The notes under the pieces were generated by a model. It had not been told where the DNA came from, did not search any database, and worked only from the letters and a program-made list of their open reading frames with translations. A DNA stretch of 64,000 bases from Treponema denticola ATCC 35405 (lineage in GTDB: Bacteria > Spirochaetota > Spirochaetia > Treponematales > Treponemataceae). The DNA lies in the NCBI RefSeq assembly GCF_000008185.1, contig NC_002967.9, positions 2,542,001 to 2,606,000 of the forward strand, written 5' to 3'. How positions within the stretch are numbered: position 1 is the first letter of the stretch; each line of letters begins with the position of its first letter. Shown here in pieces: positions 34,306 through 43,477 of the stretch. The translations under genes and the position numbers were made by a program.

Positions 34306-35372
34306 ATTCTGATATTATATTTTTTAGCTATGCCGGGAAAAGATTTTAGCTTTAATTCTTCTCCGTCGGCTGTCAGCAGAGTACCTTCAAAATGACCGTA
34401 AACGGTACTGTACTCCGTCCTAAAAACTGCGGCATTTACTCTTTTGTAATTTTTTGAAACAGGAAGAAACACAAGGTCTACCATGCTTTCGGTGTCCTGT
34501 ATTATCCATTTTCCCATGATACCGAAGGGACGGGTTATTTTTACCGGAGGAAGGGGGGTGCGCTTCCCGTCATAGAGTATCATATTATCATTATACCTAT
34601 TGCTGTCGGCTGCTATCGAATTTGCAAGATAAAAAACTAAAGACTTATCTCCCAGTTTGCCTAGTCCGTTTACAAGGGTACGCTTTGACCTAAAACCGGT
34701 ATAGGACTTCCGCACATCAAAGACGCCCACGGCCGTTTCTTTTTTTAGCTGAATATCTTCGTTGTAACCCAAGCTTACCCAGCCCTTTACCGTCCCTGTC
34801 TGCATGTACATGGCCATACATCGCCGGCTCACATAGTTCGGAATTACGCATGAAAAATCCAAGGCTTCTTTATCCCGAATATCCAGATCCAAACGGCCTT
34901 CGCATGAGGGACGGGAATCACGGGCCGAAAAGTCAAAATCGGCATGAAGTTTTCCATGCGACAGGCGGGAAAAAATACGGGCATATCTATATGACTTGCG
35001 GCAGGCAGTAACGCTGTATCTTATATGTTTAGGAATATGAATAAAGCCGCCCGGCAGGTATTGCCGATAGGCATATTTTTGCTGAGTTTTACGAACCCAA
35101 AAAGTTGTTTCCATAAAGGAAAAAATATAGCACGAAAAAAATGCTATTTCGCCTATTATCTCATCATCGCAGAATAGAAACCTCATCGTCCCCGAAATCC
35201 TTCCGTTGGTAATTATTCTAGGAAGCGGAATATTACCGAATACCCGATAAAGCCCTCTTATATCGAATTTTTTAAAGCAGCCTGAAAAAGTGCCGAAATT
35301 CGATTTTCCGTTTTGTACAGGCTTATCGGGAGCAGGTTCTATCTTGCGTGTGTACAAGTTATCATTAGCCAT
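34302..35372 (-). CDS. DUF2804 family protein
   Basis: 356 residues matching DUF2804, recognised by a C-terminal block (YGHFEGTLLTADGEELKLK) and conserved GVFDVRKSYTGFR and PFGIMGKWII segments. No signal peptide or membrane helix is clear and no catalytic motif is seen. The function of the family is unknown. It is the first gene of a pair with the YgjP peptidase. The ATG at 35372 lacks a strong ribosome binding site. Confidence 0.78.
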   Translation of the reverse strand: MANDNLYTRKIEPAPDKPVQNGKSNFGTFSGCFKKFDIRGLYRVFGNIPLPRIITNGRISGTMRFLFCDDEIIGEIAFFSCYIFSFMETTFWVRKTQQKYAYRQYLPGGFIHIPKHIRYSVTACRKSYRYARIFSRLSHGKLHADFDFSARDSRPSCEGRLDLDIRDKEALDFSCVIPNYVSRRCMAMYMQTGTVKGWVSLGYNEDIQLKKETAVGVFDVRKSYTGFRSKRTLVNGLGKLGDKSLVFYLANSIAADSNRYNDNMILYDGKRTPLPPVKITRPFGIMGKWIIQDTESMVDLVFLPVSKNYKRVNAAVFRTEYSTVYGHFEGTLLTADGEELKLKSFPGIAKKYNIRI

Positions 35373-35459
35373 AGAAAGAATGTTAGCACAATTTGCAAAA
35401 AAATAAAAGCCTTTTTTTTAGGAAATTTTTAAGTTTTGCAAAGACCGGCTTTTCCGCTT

Positions 35460-37124
35460 CTAAATATCGGCCAATCCGTCTTTTACGGTAACAATTTTAT
35501 CTGCCCGAGCCCGCAAGGCTTCGCTTACATGGTGCGAAATTATTATACAGGTTAGTTCTCTTTGGGATAACACGGTATTTTCTATTTCGGCACTCGTTTC
35601 CTTATCTAAGGCAGAGGTTGCTTCATCCATCAAAAGAATGGGGGAATCCTTTACCAAGGCCCTCGCAATAGCTATGCGCTGTTTTTCTCCGCCTGAAATT
35701 TTCGAGGCCCCTTCGCCTATCCTTGTTTCAAGGCCGAGAGGAAGACCTTCGATAAACTTTTGTAAGCCGGCTTTTTTACAAGCTTCCTTTATTCTTTCAT
35801 CGCTTATATCTTCATTATAAAGGGCAATATTATTTTTGATTGTGTCGTCAAAGATAAATGGAGACTGATGCACTACTGACACAAGCTTAAAATAAGAATC
35901 ATCGGGAATCTTGCGGATATCCGTTCCGTCTATTTTTATAAGTCCCTCATAGCCCGTAAATTTTTTGTATAAAAGGCTTAAAAGGGTGGATTTTCCCGAA
36001 CCGCTTTCCCCTACAATTAAAACCTTTTCGCCTTTTTTTACGCTAAGATTTACATTTTTTAAGGCAGGAAAAGCACCCTGATTTTCTTCTTCATTATCTT
36101 CATCTTCGCCATCTTGGGGATAGCTAAAACTCATATTTTCAAAACTTATCGAATCTTCAAAAGAAGTTTTTGCTTCCAAGTCTTTTAAGGAACTGTCCTT
36201 TTCTTGCAAGTTTAAAATTTCATCCAAATCTTTTATTACCGCCTTTGCAGCCAAAATAGATGTTATATATTGAGTCAGGTTACTCAAAGGATAAACGATG
36301 AAGATTACAAGCTGGCTTGCAGCTATTATTACCGAGATTTTAAAAAAGCCTAAAAGAACCAAAACTGCACCTAAAAAGAAAACGCCTATGTAGGTTATGC
36401 TCGAAAAGAAATCACCGAGACTCCCCATAAAGCCGCTCATATACCTGTCCTTAAAAGAAGCTTTTTTATAACCGGTGTTCGCATTGCGGTGAAGAATCTC
36501 GATTTTTTCCTGAAGGTTATAGGACTTAATCAGATCAAAGGCGGAAAATATTTCTTTTAGGCTGATAGTGTAATTTTCGCTTTTTTCAATATAGTCCTTC
36601 TCGGCCTTGGCTACAGGCTTCACCGTAAATTTGGGAACAATGAGCTGGATAAGACCGGTAAAAAGAACAAAGAGAGAAAGTCTCCAATCCATAATCGAAA
36701 GCCAAATAACCGAAACTATCAGCTGTAAAACTGAAGGATAAATTCGGAAGATTGTCCAAAAATAAGACTCTTCCAGTTTTTCAACATTCTTTGTAAGATA
36801 GGCAACATAGCTTCCCGAATTGCGCGAGGCATATTCGCTAGTACTCATGGCCAGTATTTTTTTTATCAAGGCTTCCCTCAACGAAAAAAGAGCCTGTGCA
36901 CTTGCTTTTTCGCGCACCCTCTTAGTCACAATATCTACCAAAAAGGAGATGACAAGATAGGCTATGGTACCGATGAGGTACAAGTGCAGCTTTTCGATAG
37001 TTCCGTTTGTTGCATAGTCTATTGCCAGCATCATTACATACGAAACTCCTACTTCCAACGCAGTGGAAAGGGGCTGCAAGGCAAGGTATAAAACCATATA
37101 CCCTGTCTTTAAAAATTTGAACAT
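35460..37124 (-). CDS. ABC exporter, fused permease-ATPase
   Basis: 554 residues with an N-terminal six-helix membrane domain and a C-terminal ATPase: Walker A VGESGSGKSTL, signature KISGGEKQR, Walker B ILLMDEATSALD, switch His (IISHHV). An acidic insert (GEDEDNEEENQG) lies between the two. Substrate unknown. It begins 12 bp after lysS stops, with AAGGATAA before the ATG, so it probably shares the lysS message. As a half-transporter it would act as a homodimer or with a partner elsewhere. Confidence 0.9.
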   Translation of the reverse strand: MFKFLKTGYMVLYLALQPLSTALEVGVSYVMMLAIDYATNGTIEKLHLYLIGTIAYLVISFLVDIVTKRVREKASAQALFSLREALIKKILAMSTSEYASRNSGSYVAYLTKNVEKLEESYFWTIFRIYPSVLQLIVSVIWLSIMDWRLSLFVLFTGLIQLIVPKFTVKPVAKAEKDYIEKSENYTISLKEIFSAFDLIKSYNLQEKIEILHRNANTGYKKASFKDRYMSGFMGSLGDFFSSITYIGVFFLGAVLVLLGFFKISVIIAASQLVIFIVYPLSNLTQYITSILAAKAVIKDLDEILNLQEKDSSLKDLEAKTSFEDSISFENMSFSYPQDGEDEDNEEENQGAFPALKNVNLSVKKGEKVLIVGESGSGKSTLLSLLYKKFTGYEGLIKIDGTDIRKIPDDSYFKLVSVVHQSPFIFDDTIKNNIALYNEDISDERIKEACKKAGLQKFIEGLPLGLETRIGEGASKISGGEKQRIAIARALVKDSPILLMDEATSALDKETSAEIENTVLSQRELTCIIISHHVSEALRARADKIVTVKDGLADI

Positions 37125-37136
37125 AATGTTATCCTT

Positions 37137-38723
37137 TTAATAATCTTTAAATATTTTTTCAAGTCTTTCTTTGCCGATGGTTTTCATAAAGCCGGCCAGA
37201 CGAGGGCCCTGATCTTTCGAAACAAGGGCTTGATAAACGGCAACAAACATTTGCTTGGGTTCCAAGCCGCATTCTTTTGCCGCATCGTAAAGGGCTGTCG
37301 AAAAAGTTTTTTCATCCATCTCGTCCATTTTTGGTAAAAGGGAATCCCTTATCGTTTTAATCGCCTTTGTTTCCGGCTCGGAGAGCTCAGCCTTTGAGCC
37401 GTCAGCTCTTAAAGCAAACTTAAACTCTTCGGGAGCACCCCCGTCCGTGATCCAGTTCCAAGCACATTCGGCACGGGTTCTCAGCCTATCAACTTGGGCA
37501 GGCTTTACATCGGGAAGCCCCTTTATTACGGCTTCAATATCGCCCGAATTTATCTGTAAAAGATTGCATAAATGCCTAAAAGGAATTTGATAGGAAATAC
37601 ACTCAGGCATTCCGTCTATTTGAGAAAGCTCATAGATTCTATATTCTTTTTCGAAGGTCTCATCGTTTTTAGCCTTTTCGGCCTTCCATGCAATGCGCTC
37701 TGTTTTGTCATAGTCCTCGTAAATCTTAATTACATCAAGATCAAAGCTGATAACGAATTCGGTGTTGGGCCTTGTACCCGCAAAAAGATAGCGGGCAACT
37801 TCGGGCTGATAAACTTCAAGTACTTCTGCAAGGCTTACAACCTTTCCCTTAGAAGAGGCCATCTTTCCGGGCACTCCCTTTAAACCGATAAAATCATATC
37901 GGAAACTTACGGGAGCAGGCCAGTTATAAATGCGGTCGGAAACCAAGCTTGCCGTATCGAAGGAGCCTCCTTGTGAGTGATGATCCTTTCCGGCCGGCTC
38001 AAAAACGGTTTTTTCAAAAGCCCAGCGCATGGGCCAGTCAACCCTCCAGCCCAGCTTTACAGACTTTGCCTTACGCAGATCCAAAGCTTCGCAATGTCCG
38101 CATTCGCAAGAGTATTTAAGCGTCCAGTCTCCGTCCCATGATTCTATCTTTGTAGTGTCCTTATTACAGGCTGTACAAAAAACTGAAACCGGCCAGTACT
38201 CTTCGGTAATTTTATGAGACTCATCTCGGTAAGTATTTAAAATGTCTTTAAGCTCTTCTCTGTTATCCAAGGCTTTTTTCATTCCTTCAGCATACATTCC
38301 CTTTTGATAGCGTTCGGCCTGATAAAGATATTCGGGGTGAATGCCGACGCGGGGTAATACGGCTTCTACATCATGCTCGTGGTGACGGGCATAGTTTTCA
38401 TCTCTCTCAAATGTATCGGGAACCATCGTAATCGGATAGCGGAGATATTTTTCTAAAACTTCAGGCTTGGGCATATTTGCAGGAACCTTGCGGAATACGT
38501 CATAATCATCCCAAGAATAAATAAAGCGCACATTTTTTCCGCGGGAGCGCAAGGCCCTCACAACCAAATCGACGGAAATAATTTCGCGGAAATTTCCTAC
38601 GTGAACGGTTCCCGAAGGCGTAATACCGGACGCGCAGGTGTAAACATCGAGGTCTCCCCTCTCTCTTATGATTTTTTCGGCAGTCTGATCTGCCCAATGT
38701 AATAATTTCTTTTCGTTTGACAT
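37137..38723 (-). CDS. lysS: lysyl-tRNA synthetase, class I
   Basis: 528 residues of the class I (archaeal-type) LysRS, the form found in spirochaetes. It has the HIGH-like HVGN at residues 41-44, the KMSKS-like MASSKGK loop, and zinc-ligand cysteines (CTACNK ... CECGHC). It charges tRNA-Lys, whose UUU isoacceptor gene lies at 13330. The ATG at 38723 has AAGGAAG; a longer frame to 38795 lacks one. The ABC exporter gene follows in the same direction. Confidence 0.96.
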   Translation of the reverse strand: MSNEKKLLHWADQTAEKIIRERGDLDVYTCASGITPSGTVHVGNFREIISVDLVVRALRSRGKNVRFIYSWDDYDVFRKVPANMPKPEVLEKYLRYPITMVPDTFERDENYARHHEHDVEAVLPRVGIHPEYLYQAERYQKGMYAEGMKKALDNREELKDILNTYRDESHKITEEYWPVSVFCTACNKDTTKIESWDGDWTLKYSCECGHCEALDLRKAKSVKLGWRVDWPMRWAFEKTVFEPAGKDHHSQGGSFDTASLVSDRIYNWPAPVSFRYDFIGLKGVPGKMASSKGKVVSLAEVLEVYQPEVARYLFAGTRPNTEFVISFDLDVIKIYEDYDKTERIAWKAEKAKNDETFEKEYRIYELSQIDGMPECISYQIPFRHLCNLLQINSGDIEAVIKGLPDVKPAQVDRLRTRAECAWNWITDGGAPEEFKFALRADGSKAELSEPETKAIKTIRDSLLPKMDEMDEKTFSTALYDAAKECGLEPKQMFVAVYQALVSKDQGPRLAGFMKTIGKERLEKIFKDY

Positions 38724-38798
38724 AATTTCTTCCTTAAAAACATTTAAATATAGACAAAAGCAGGATATTTTATACAAAAAAAGAGAAGGTGTCAATCC

Positions 38799-38827
38799 TT
38801 GTACAAAAGCCCAAACTCTGGTATAAT
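38799..38827 (+). promoter_or_regulatory. promoter of hslO, leaderless type
   Basis: TTGTAC, 17 bp and perfect TATAAT; the hslO ATG begins 7 nt after the -10 box, exactly where transcription should start. No ribosome binding site. Confidence 0.72.
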
Positions 38828-38833
38828 CCGCCT

Positions 38834-39763
38834 ATGATAGATAAACCGATAACCGATCCCGTCTTAATCGAAAAATTTAAAACCATGCACGAAGACGGAA
38901 TGACGGTCTTTATGCTCGGCGAAGGCCAAATCCGCGGAGCTTTTTTTCACGGAACCCGCTTTGTAAATAAGATGAGGGTGCAGCACAATTTAGGTATTTT
39001 AGAAAGCCTGGCCCTAGGCCACGCCTCCCTTTGCGGGGCTCTCTTAATTCCGACAATGAAAGGAAGGGACCGAATCATATTTAGATGCGACACTCAAGGC
39101 CCCCTTGTAGGCTTTAGTGTCGAAGCCTTTAGCGAAGGCTTTGTAAGGGGTTATCTTTTGGAAGACCCCATAAGGCCGGACAGGCCCTTAGAAACATGGG
39201 ACCTAAAACCTCTTTTCGGAGAAGGAAAAATCTCGGTTATCCGCTTCCCTGAAGGTGCCAGGGAACCCCTAACCGGAATCGTCGAAATAAAACACAAAAA
39301 CATAGCCCTTGATCTATCCGAATATTTTTTACAATCAGAGCAGACGGTAACGGGTTTTAATACAGGCATCCAATTCGACAAGGAAGGAAGAATCATCGGG
39401 GCGGGCGGAATGTATATTCAACTAATGCCGGGAGCCGAAGAAGGCTTGATAGAAAAGGCGGAAAGAGCCTTTGCAGCCTGCCCCTCGATAGGCCAATGGT
39501 TTGCGGAAGGCGGAGACAGGGAAGATGTCATCTTCGGCCTTTTCCGTGACTGTAATCCCCAAGTTTTAATCGAAAGAAAGATAGACTTTTATTGTCCCTG
39601 CTCGGAGGAAAATTTCCGCAATAAACTTTTTACCCTACCTGAAAAAGAAATTGCAGACATGTACGAAAACGGCCCTGAGCAAATAGAGCTTTATTGCCAT
39701 AACTGCGGTTCAATCTATAAATATCCCAAAAGTATCTTAAAGGAAAAAATCAATGTACATTAA
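38834..39763 (+). CDS. hslO: redox-regulated chaperone Hsp33
   Basis: 309 residues. Hsp33 is a cytoplasmic holdase that is switched on when its C-terminal zinc centre is oxidised. The N-terminal chaperone core is followed by the CPC and CHNC cysteine pairs that bind zinc, about 30 residues apart, as in the family. Overlaps cbiC by 11 nt. The ATG at 38834 was chosen because a -10 box ends 7 nt upstream; the frame extends further but upstream codons precede the predicted start of transcription. Confidence 0.94.
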   Translation: MIDKPITDPVLIEKFKTMHEDGMTVFMLGEGQIRGAFFHGTRFVNKMRVQHNLGILESLALGHASLCGALLIPTMKGRDRIIFRCDTQGPLVGFSVEAFSEGFVRGYLLEDPIRPDRPLETWDLKPLFGEGKISVIRFPEGAREPLTGIVEIKHKNIALDLSEYFLQSEQTVTGFNTGIQFDKEGRIIGAGGMYIQLMPGAEEGLIEKAERAFAACPSIGQWFAEGGDREDVIFGLFRDCNPQVLIERKIDFYCPCSEENFRNKLFTLPEKEIADMYENGPEQIELYCHNCGSIYKYPKSILKEKINVH

Positions 39764-40376
39764 AAAACCTATGGAAATAGAAAATAAAAGCATGGATATA
39801 ATTGAAGAAAGCATGAAGGATGTTGCTTTTACGGAAGAAGAAAAAATTATAGCCAAGAGGATGATTCACACTACGGGCGATGTCGAGTATAGAAAGATAA
39901 TCGTATTTCAAAATAACTTTATAGAATCGGCTAAAAGGGCTCTTCAAAAAGGCATAACCATTTTTACCGATACCAAGATGGTGCTGACAGGCATCAACAA
40001 GCCCGCCCTCTCAAAAACCGAAAATAAACTTTTATGCCTCATCGATGATGAGAGGGTTTTTAAGATGTCCAAGGAAGACGGAATCACGCGCTCTTCGGCA
40101 GCCGTAGACCTTGCAGTCCAAGAAGGAGCCAAAGCCTTTGTAATCGGGAATGCCCCGACGGCTCTTTTTAGGCTCTTGGAGCTCTGCGAAGAAAAAAAAG
40201 TTTCCCCCGAATTTATAATCGGCGTTCCCGTCGGCTTTGTAGGAGCCGCCGAATCAAAAGAAGCCCTGCGTTCAAAACCCTTTCCCCAAATCTCTACCGT
40301 AGGCACCAAGGGCGGAAGCAATGTCGCCGCCTCCATTATAAACGCCCTGCTTTATATGATGGTAGAAAGGGAGTAA
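39753..40376 (+). CDS. cbiC: precorrin-8X / cobalt-precorrin-8 methylmutase
   Basis: 207 residues of the CbiC/CobH family, which moves a methyl group to form the hydrogenobyrinic/cobyrinic acid skeleton in cobalamin synthesis. The catalytic His lies in MIHTTGDVEY; DTKMVLTGINKP and a GVPVGFVGAAESKEAL block also match. AAAGGA precedes the ATG at 39753, inside hslO. No other corrin gene is in the window, so it is an orphan, perhaps for salvage or part of a scattered pathway. Its last codons fall in a direct repeat with 41359. Confidence 0.9.
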   Translation: MYIKKPMEIENKSMDIIEESMKDVAFTEEEKIIAKRMIHTTGDVEYRKIIVFQNNFIESAKRALQKGITIFTDTKMVLTGINKPALSKTENKLLCLIDDERVFKMSKEDGITRSSAAVDLAVQEGAKAFVIGNAPTALFRLLELCEEKKVSPEFIIGVPVGFVGAAESKEALRSKPFPQISTVGTKGGSNVAASIINALLYMMVERE

Positions 40377-40389
40377 GATTCAGAAAGTT
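40371..40389 (+). repeat. direct repeat copy 1 (end of cbiC)
   Basis: The 19 bases starting GAGTAAGATT recur exactly at 41359-41377; the match extends a few bases upstream with two mismatches. This copy contains the cbiC stop codon. Confidence 0.9.
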
Positions 40390-40405
40390 TAAATTGATAC
40401 AACTC

Positions 40406-41251
40406 TTAAAACTCTTTGATTTCCTGAATAGCAAGACCTGTAATTTTATGAATATCATCTATGGAGTAATTCATAGTCTTCATCAATTTTGCCATATCCA
40501 GTTTTGCCTGATACTCACCATCAGCAAATCCCTCTGCACGACCTTCCCTTCTGGCATCACCTCTTTCAGCTTCTAAGAGCATCTGATATTTCTCCCTAGA
40601 TAATTCTCTAGCTATACGTCTTTCTTCTTCAGTTACCCTAAGAATTGTTTCTTCTGCCATCCTGATACCCTCCTCTAATTCACATAATTTTTTCAAGACA
40701 CCGCTCTTTTTGTCTTGTTCATAAGTAGTCAAAAACCTTATCCAAAAATCTTTTAAGGTGTAATCTTCTAGGCTCTTTTTTATAGTATAACCTATTAACT
40801 CATTTAATTCAATGTAAATATATTGAATAACGGAATTTTCAGACATTTTTACAAGCTTTGCATTTTTAGGAACATTACAACCGAAAACCGAAATACTTAC
40901 GGCATAAAAAGGATCATCTTTTTTTGATTCCAATTTCAAAAAACGGGAGGCCAAACGCAAAAGATACATTTGACTGCGTCTAGGATAGTTTTCTTTCCAA
41001 AACTGCTGCATCTCAAGGTCTATAATAAGGCCTGTGTCCGTTTTAATTAAAAAATCAAGATGATAAGTCTCTCCATTAGGAGTCTCACGGATAAGCTCTG
41101 TATTTAAAATATCCGCTTTTTTGATTTTACCGTAAGAATCTTCCAAAAAAGCATTTAAAAAGCTTATAAGAGCCTTGTTACCCTTTTTTCCTTTAGAAAA
41201 CATCAACTTGAATACCCAATCCATCTTGGGATTTAAAAATTCTTCTTTCAT
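40406..41251 (-). CDS. Rpn-family PD-(D/E)XK nuclease (putative transposase-like)
   Basis: 281 residues of the Rpn/PDDEXK-transposase family, linked in E. coli to RecA-independent recombination and DNA cleavage. The nuclease core is visible as LDFLIKTDTGLIIDLEMQQ (D...ExQ). The C-terminal region has the charged helix and terminal MNYSIDDIHKITGL segment typical of these proteins. AAGGAGA precedes the ATG. It lies inside the direct-repeat unit and is read opposite to cbiC. A second family member is at 45451. Confidence 0.88.
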   Translation of the reverse strand: MKEEFLNPKMDWVFKLMFSKGKKGNKALISFLNAFLEDSYGKIKKADILNTELIRETPNGETYHLDFLIKTDTGLIIDLEMQQFWKENYPRRSQMYLLRLASRFLKLESKKDDPFYAVSISVFGCNVPKNAKLVKMSENSVIQYIYIELNELIGYTIKKSLEDYTLKDFWIRFLTTYEQDKKSGVLKKLCELEEGIRMAEETILRVTEEERRIARELSREKYQMLLEAERGDARREGRAEGFADGEYQAKLDMAKLMKTMNYSIDDIHKITGLAIQEIKEF

Positions 41252-41358
41252 AATAAATTTTTCTCCTTATCATAATTATTGTATTATTTATTTGTGTTTT
41301 ATTGTAAAATTTATAAAAATATTTTATAAAAACTATTACAACCATGATTGCGAAAAGA

Positions 41359-41377
41359 GAGTAAGATTCAGAAAGTT
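41359..41377 (+). repeat. direct repeat copy 2
   Basis: Exact 19-bp copy of 40371-40389, just upstream of the Rpn gene start side. Original sequence downstream of cbiC may resume at 41378. Confidence 0.9.
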
Positions 41378-41493
41378 ATCAAGGGCTTGACAGCATAGTA
41401 TAGCTCCATAGGCACTTGCAAAGTTTTTAAGAATGGCGGATTTTTTCTTAAAAGCTTTAAACAAAATATCCAAGTAACCTTAAGGAGATTTTA

Positions 41494-41736
41494 ATGAAAA
41501 ATAAAATATTTTTAGCTATCCTTCTTTTAGCGGTAGAAGGTGAATTATATAAGTTGTAGAAAGCGAAATACACAATATCAGGCAACAAGATAACATTTGA
41601 CGATAATGAAGATGAAACTACAACCTTCAAAATAGAAGGAAATACGCTGACTATTGGTAAAGACGGTGATGATTTTTATTTAGTGGGAACAAAATCTTCA
41701 GATTATACTGCTGACCAAATAGCGAACGCTGAATAA
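41494..41736 (+). pseudogene. remnant of small secreted protein with in-frame stop
   Basis: AAGGAGA and an ATG at 41494 open a short signal-like peptide (MKNKIFLAILLLAV) that hits TAG at 41557-41559. The same frame continues to 41736 with a beta-rich sequence (YTISGNKITFDDNEDETTTF) typical of small lipocalin-like treponemal lipoproteins. The expected Cys lipobox and about 50 residues seem lost, so this is probably a decayed gene with an internal deletion plus a stop. A strong terminator follows. Confidence 0.6.
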
Positions 41737-41772
41737 CTATAGTAACCTTAATCAAAATTAAAACAAGCCTTA

Positions 41773-41818
41773 CCCCATCGGAAGACTTCGCCCCTCCGAT
41801 GGGGATTTTTATTTTTTT
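41773..41818 (+). terminator. rho-independent terminator
   Basis: Perfect 10-bp stem (CCCCATCGGA with TCCGATGGGG, 41773-41782/41795-41804) followed on the plus strand by a T-rich run to 41818. It terminates transcripts from the small remnant gene; the opposite strand has no T-run. Confidence 0.88.
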
Positions 41819-43477
41819 CTACCTCACCCTTCCCTTTTCAATGTAAACAATTTTATCGGCAGCGTTCACGGTGGATTTGCGGTGGCTTACAATTAAAACG
41901 CCTTTGTCTTTTTTTTCTTGGTATATCGAATTTAAAATGAGGGCTTCGTTTAAGCTGTCCAAGTTTCCGGTCGGCTCGTCGAGTAACAAAAGCGGGGCCT
42001 TGTGCAAAAAGGCTCGGGCAAGACCGAGACGCTGCTTTTCGCCGCTCGAAAGATTTCCTCCAAGCTCTGTCATCTTCGTATCATAGCCTTCAGGTAAGCT
42101 CATAATAAAATCGTGGATTGCGGCTTTTTTGGCGGCTTCGATAACATCCTCTTTTGAAGCATTCCTGTTTGCAAGGAGAATATTTTCATAAATAGATTTT
42201 TTGAAAATATAGGTCTGCTGGGTAATGTAAGAAACGGCCTCCCGTAAACTTGCCGTGTTTATCTTTTTAATATCGATACCGCTCATCTTTACCTCACCCG
42301 ACAGGGGATCGAAAAAGCGCATGATTAGGCGGAGCAAGGTACTCTTACCGCTTCCGCTTTTGCCGCAAAGGCCGACTATCTCGTCTTTTTTAACGGAGAT
42401 ACTTACATCCTGTAAAACTTCCATATCGTCATATCTAAAGTTGATGTTATCGGCATCGACTTTTTCAAAGCTTAGGTTTTCGCCGTCTGTAACTTCATCG
42501 AGTTCGGGCTTCTCTTCAAGCAGGGAAAAAACCCTCTCTGCTGAAGCAAAGGTTTGCTGCAAGTTTACTGCCAAACCTGAAACCGCTATTATCGGGCCGT
42601 AGCCTGAAAGAAGCATCAGGTTGGAAATTAAAAAAGCGGCAAAGTCAATTTTTCCGCTTACCAAGAGGAAGGTAGAAATGCCCAGCATTAAAAAATTGCA
42701 AAGAGTAAGAGCCGCTTCCGTAATTGCAAAGGTCTTCCCCTCAAAGTTTTTTAAGAGCTTAAAGGTTCCGCTTATGGCCTCGCCTCTCTTTTCAATATTA
42801 TCTTTTCTTTCTTTTATCTTGTCAAAAAAGATAATCTCTTTTATTCCGAGGAGGGAATCCAAAAAGAAAGAATTAAGGGAGCTCATTTTTTTTCGGTATT
42901 CTACACCGGCCCCGTCATCCATCTTAGCGAAGAGGAGAGGAAGGAAGAAGCCGATGACTATATAGATGAGGGCAACCGTAAGGCTCAAGACAATGTGTAT
43001 TTTAGCAAAGATAATTAAGGCAAAAATAAAGTAGAGTACGGCAGAAGCTGCCGGGGCTATAGTGTGGGCATAAAAAACTTCAAGTAATTCTATGTCGGCA
43101 GTTATAATAGACAGAAGGCTGCCTGAATCCTTTTTTTGTAATTTAACAAAGGCCAGTCTTCTCATAGCCGTAAAAATTTTATCCCGTATCAAGGCCAAGA
43201 GGGTGAAGGCTATGTAATGCCCCGAAAGCTGTTCGCCGTATCTAAAGATACCTCGGCTTACGGCACAGATGATAAGGCCTATGATTACAAAATCCAAGGA
43301 AACAGAAACATTAAAAATCTTTAAGTCTACAAGAGAAACAATGCCGACTCCGCCCAAAACAGGGATGGCCGCTGCAATGATAAAGCCCAAAACCCTTAAG
43401 ATGACAGTTATAGTCATAACTCCGCTAAGAGGTTTTACAAATACTATCAATTTTTTTATAAGTTCGCTTTTTTTCAT
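41819..43477 (-). CDS. ABC exporter, CydC-like subunit
   Basis: 552 residues: six-helix membrane domain and ATPase domain (Walker A CGKSGSGKSTL, signature LSSGEKQRLG, LLLLDEPTGNLD). The stretch ISRGIFRYGEQLSGHYIAF-like region near residue 75 and the DSGSLLSIITADIELLE block closely follow CydC. CydDC exports cysteine and glutathione to the periplasm and supports cytochrome bd assembly. Its start overlaps the CydD-like stop by 4 nt. No cytochrome bd genes are nearby, so the substrate assignment is tentative. Confidence 0.82.
   Translation of the reverse strand: MKKSELIKKLIVFVKPLSGVMTITVILRVLGFIIAAAIPVLGGVGIVSLVDLKIFNVSVSLDFVIIGLIICAVSRGIFRYGEQLSGHYIAFTLLALIRDKIFTAMRRLAFVKLQKKDSGSLLSIITADIELLEVFYAHTIAPAASAVLYFIFALIIFAKIHIVLSLTVALIYIVIGFFLPLLFAKMDDGAGVEYRKKMSSLNSFFLDSLLGIKEIIFFDKIKERKDNIEKRGEAISGTFKLLKNFEGKTFAITEAALTLCNFLMLGISTFLLVSGKIDFAAFLISNLMLLSGYGPIIAVSGLAVNLQQTFASAERVFSLLEEKPELDEVTDGENLSFEKVDADNINFRYDDMEVLQDVSISVKKDEIVGLCGKSGSGKSTLLRLIMRFFDPLSGEVKMSGIDIKKINTASLREAVSYITQQTYIFKKSIYENILLANRNASKEDVIEAAKKAAIHDFIMSLPEGYDTKMTELGGNLSSGEKQRLGLARAFLHKAPLLLLDEPTGNLDSLNEALILNSIYQEKKDKGVLIVSHRKSTVNAADKIVYIEKGRVR

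Larger units (their letters stand above)
40371..41377. mobile_element. candidate Rpn insertion unit bounded by direct repeats
   Basis: A segment of about 988 bp holds one Rpn gene and is bounded by the exact 19-bp repeats at 40371 and 41359. Copy 1 belongs to the cbiC 3' end, so the segment looks inserted there with duplication. No terminal inverted repeats were found. A local duplication is the alternative. Confidence 0.4.
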
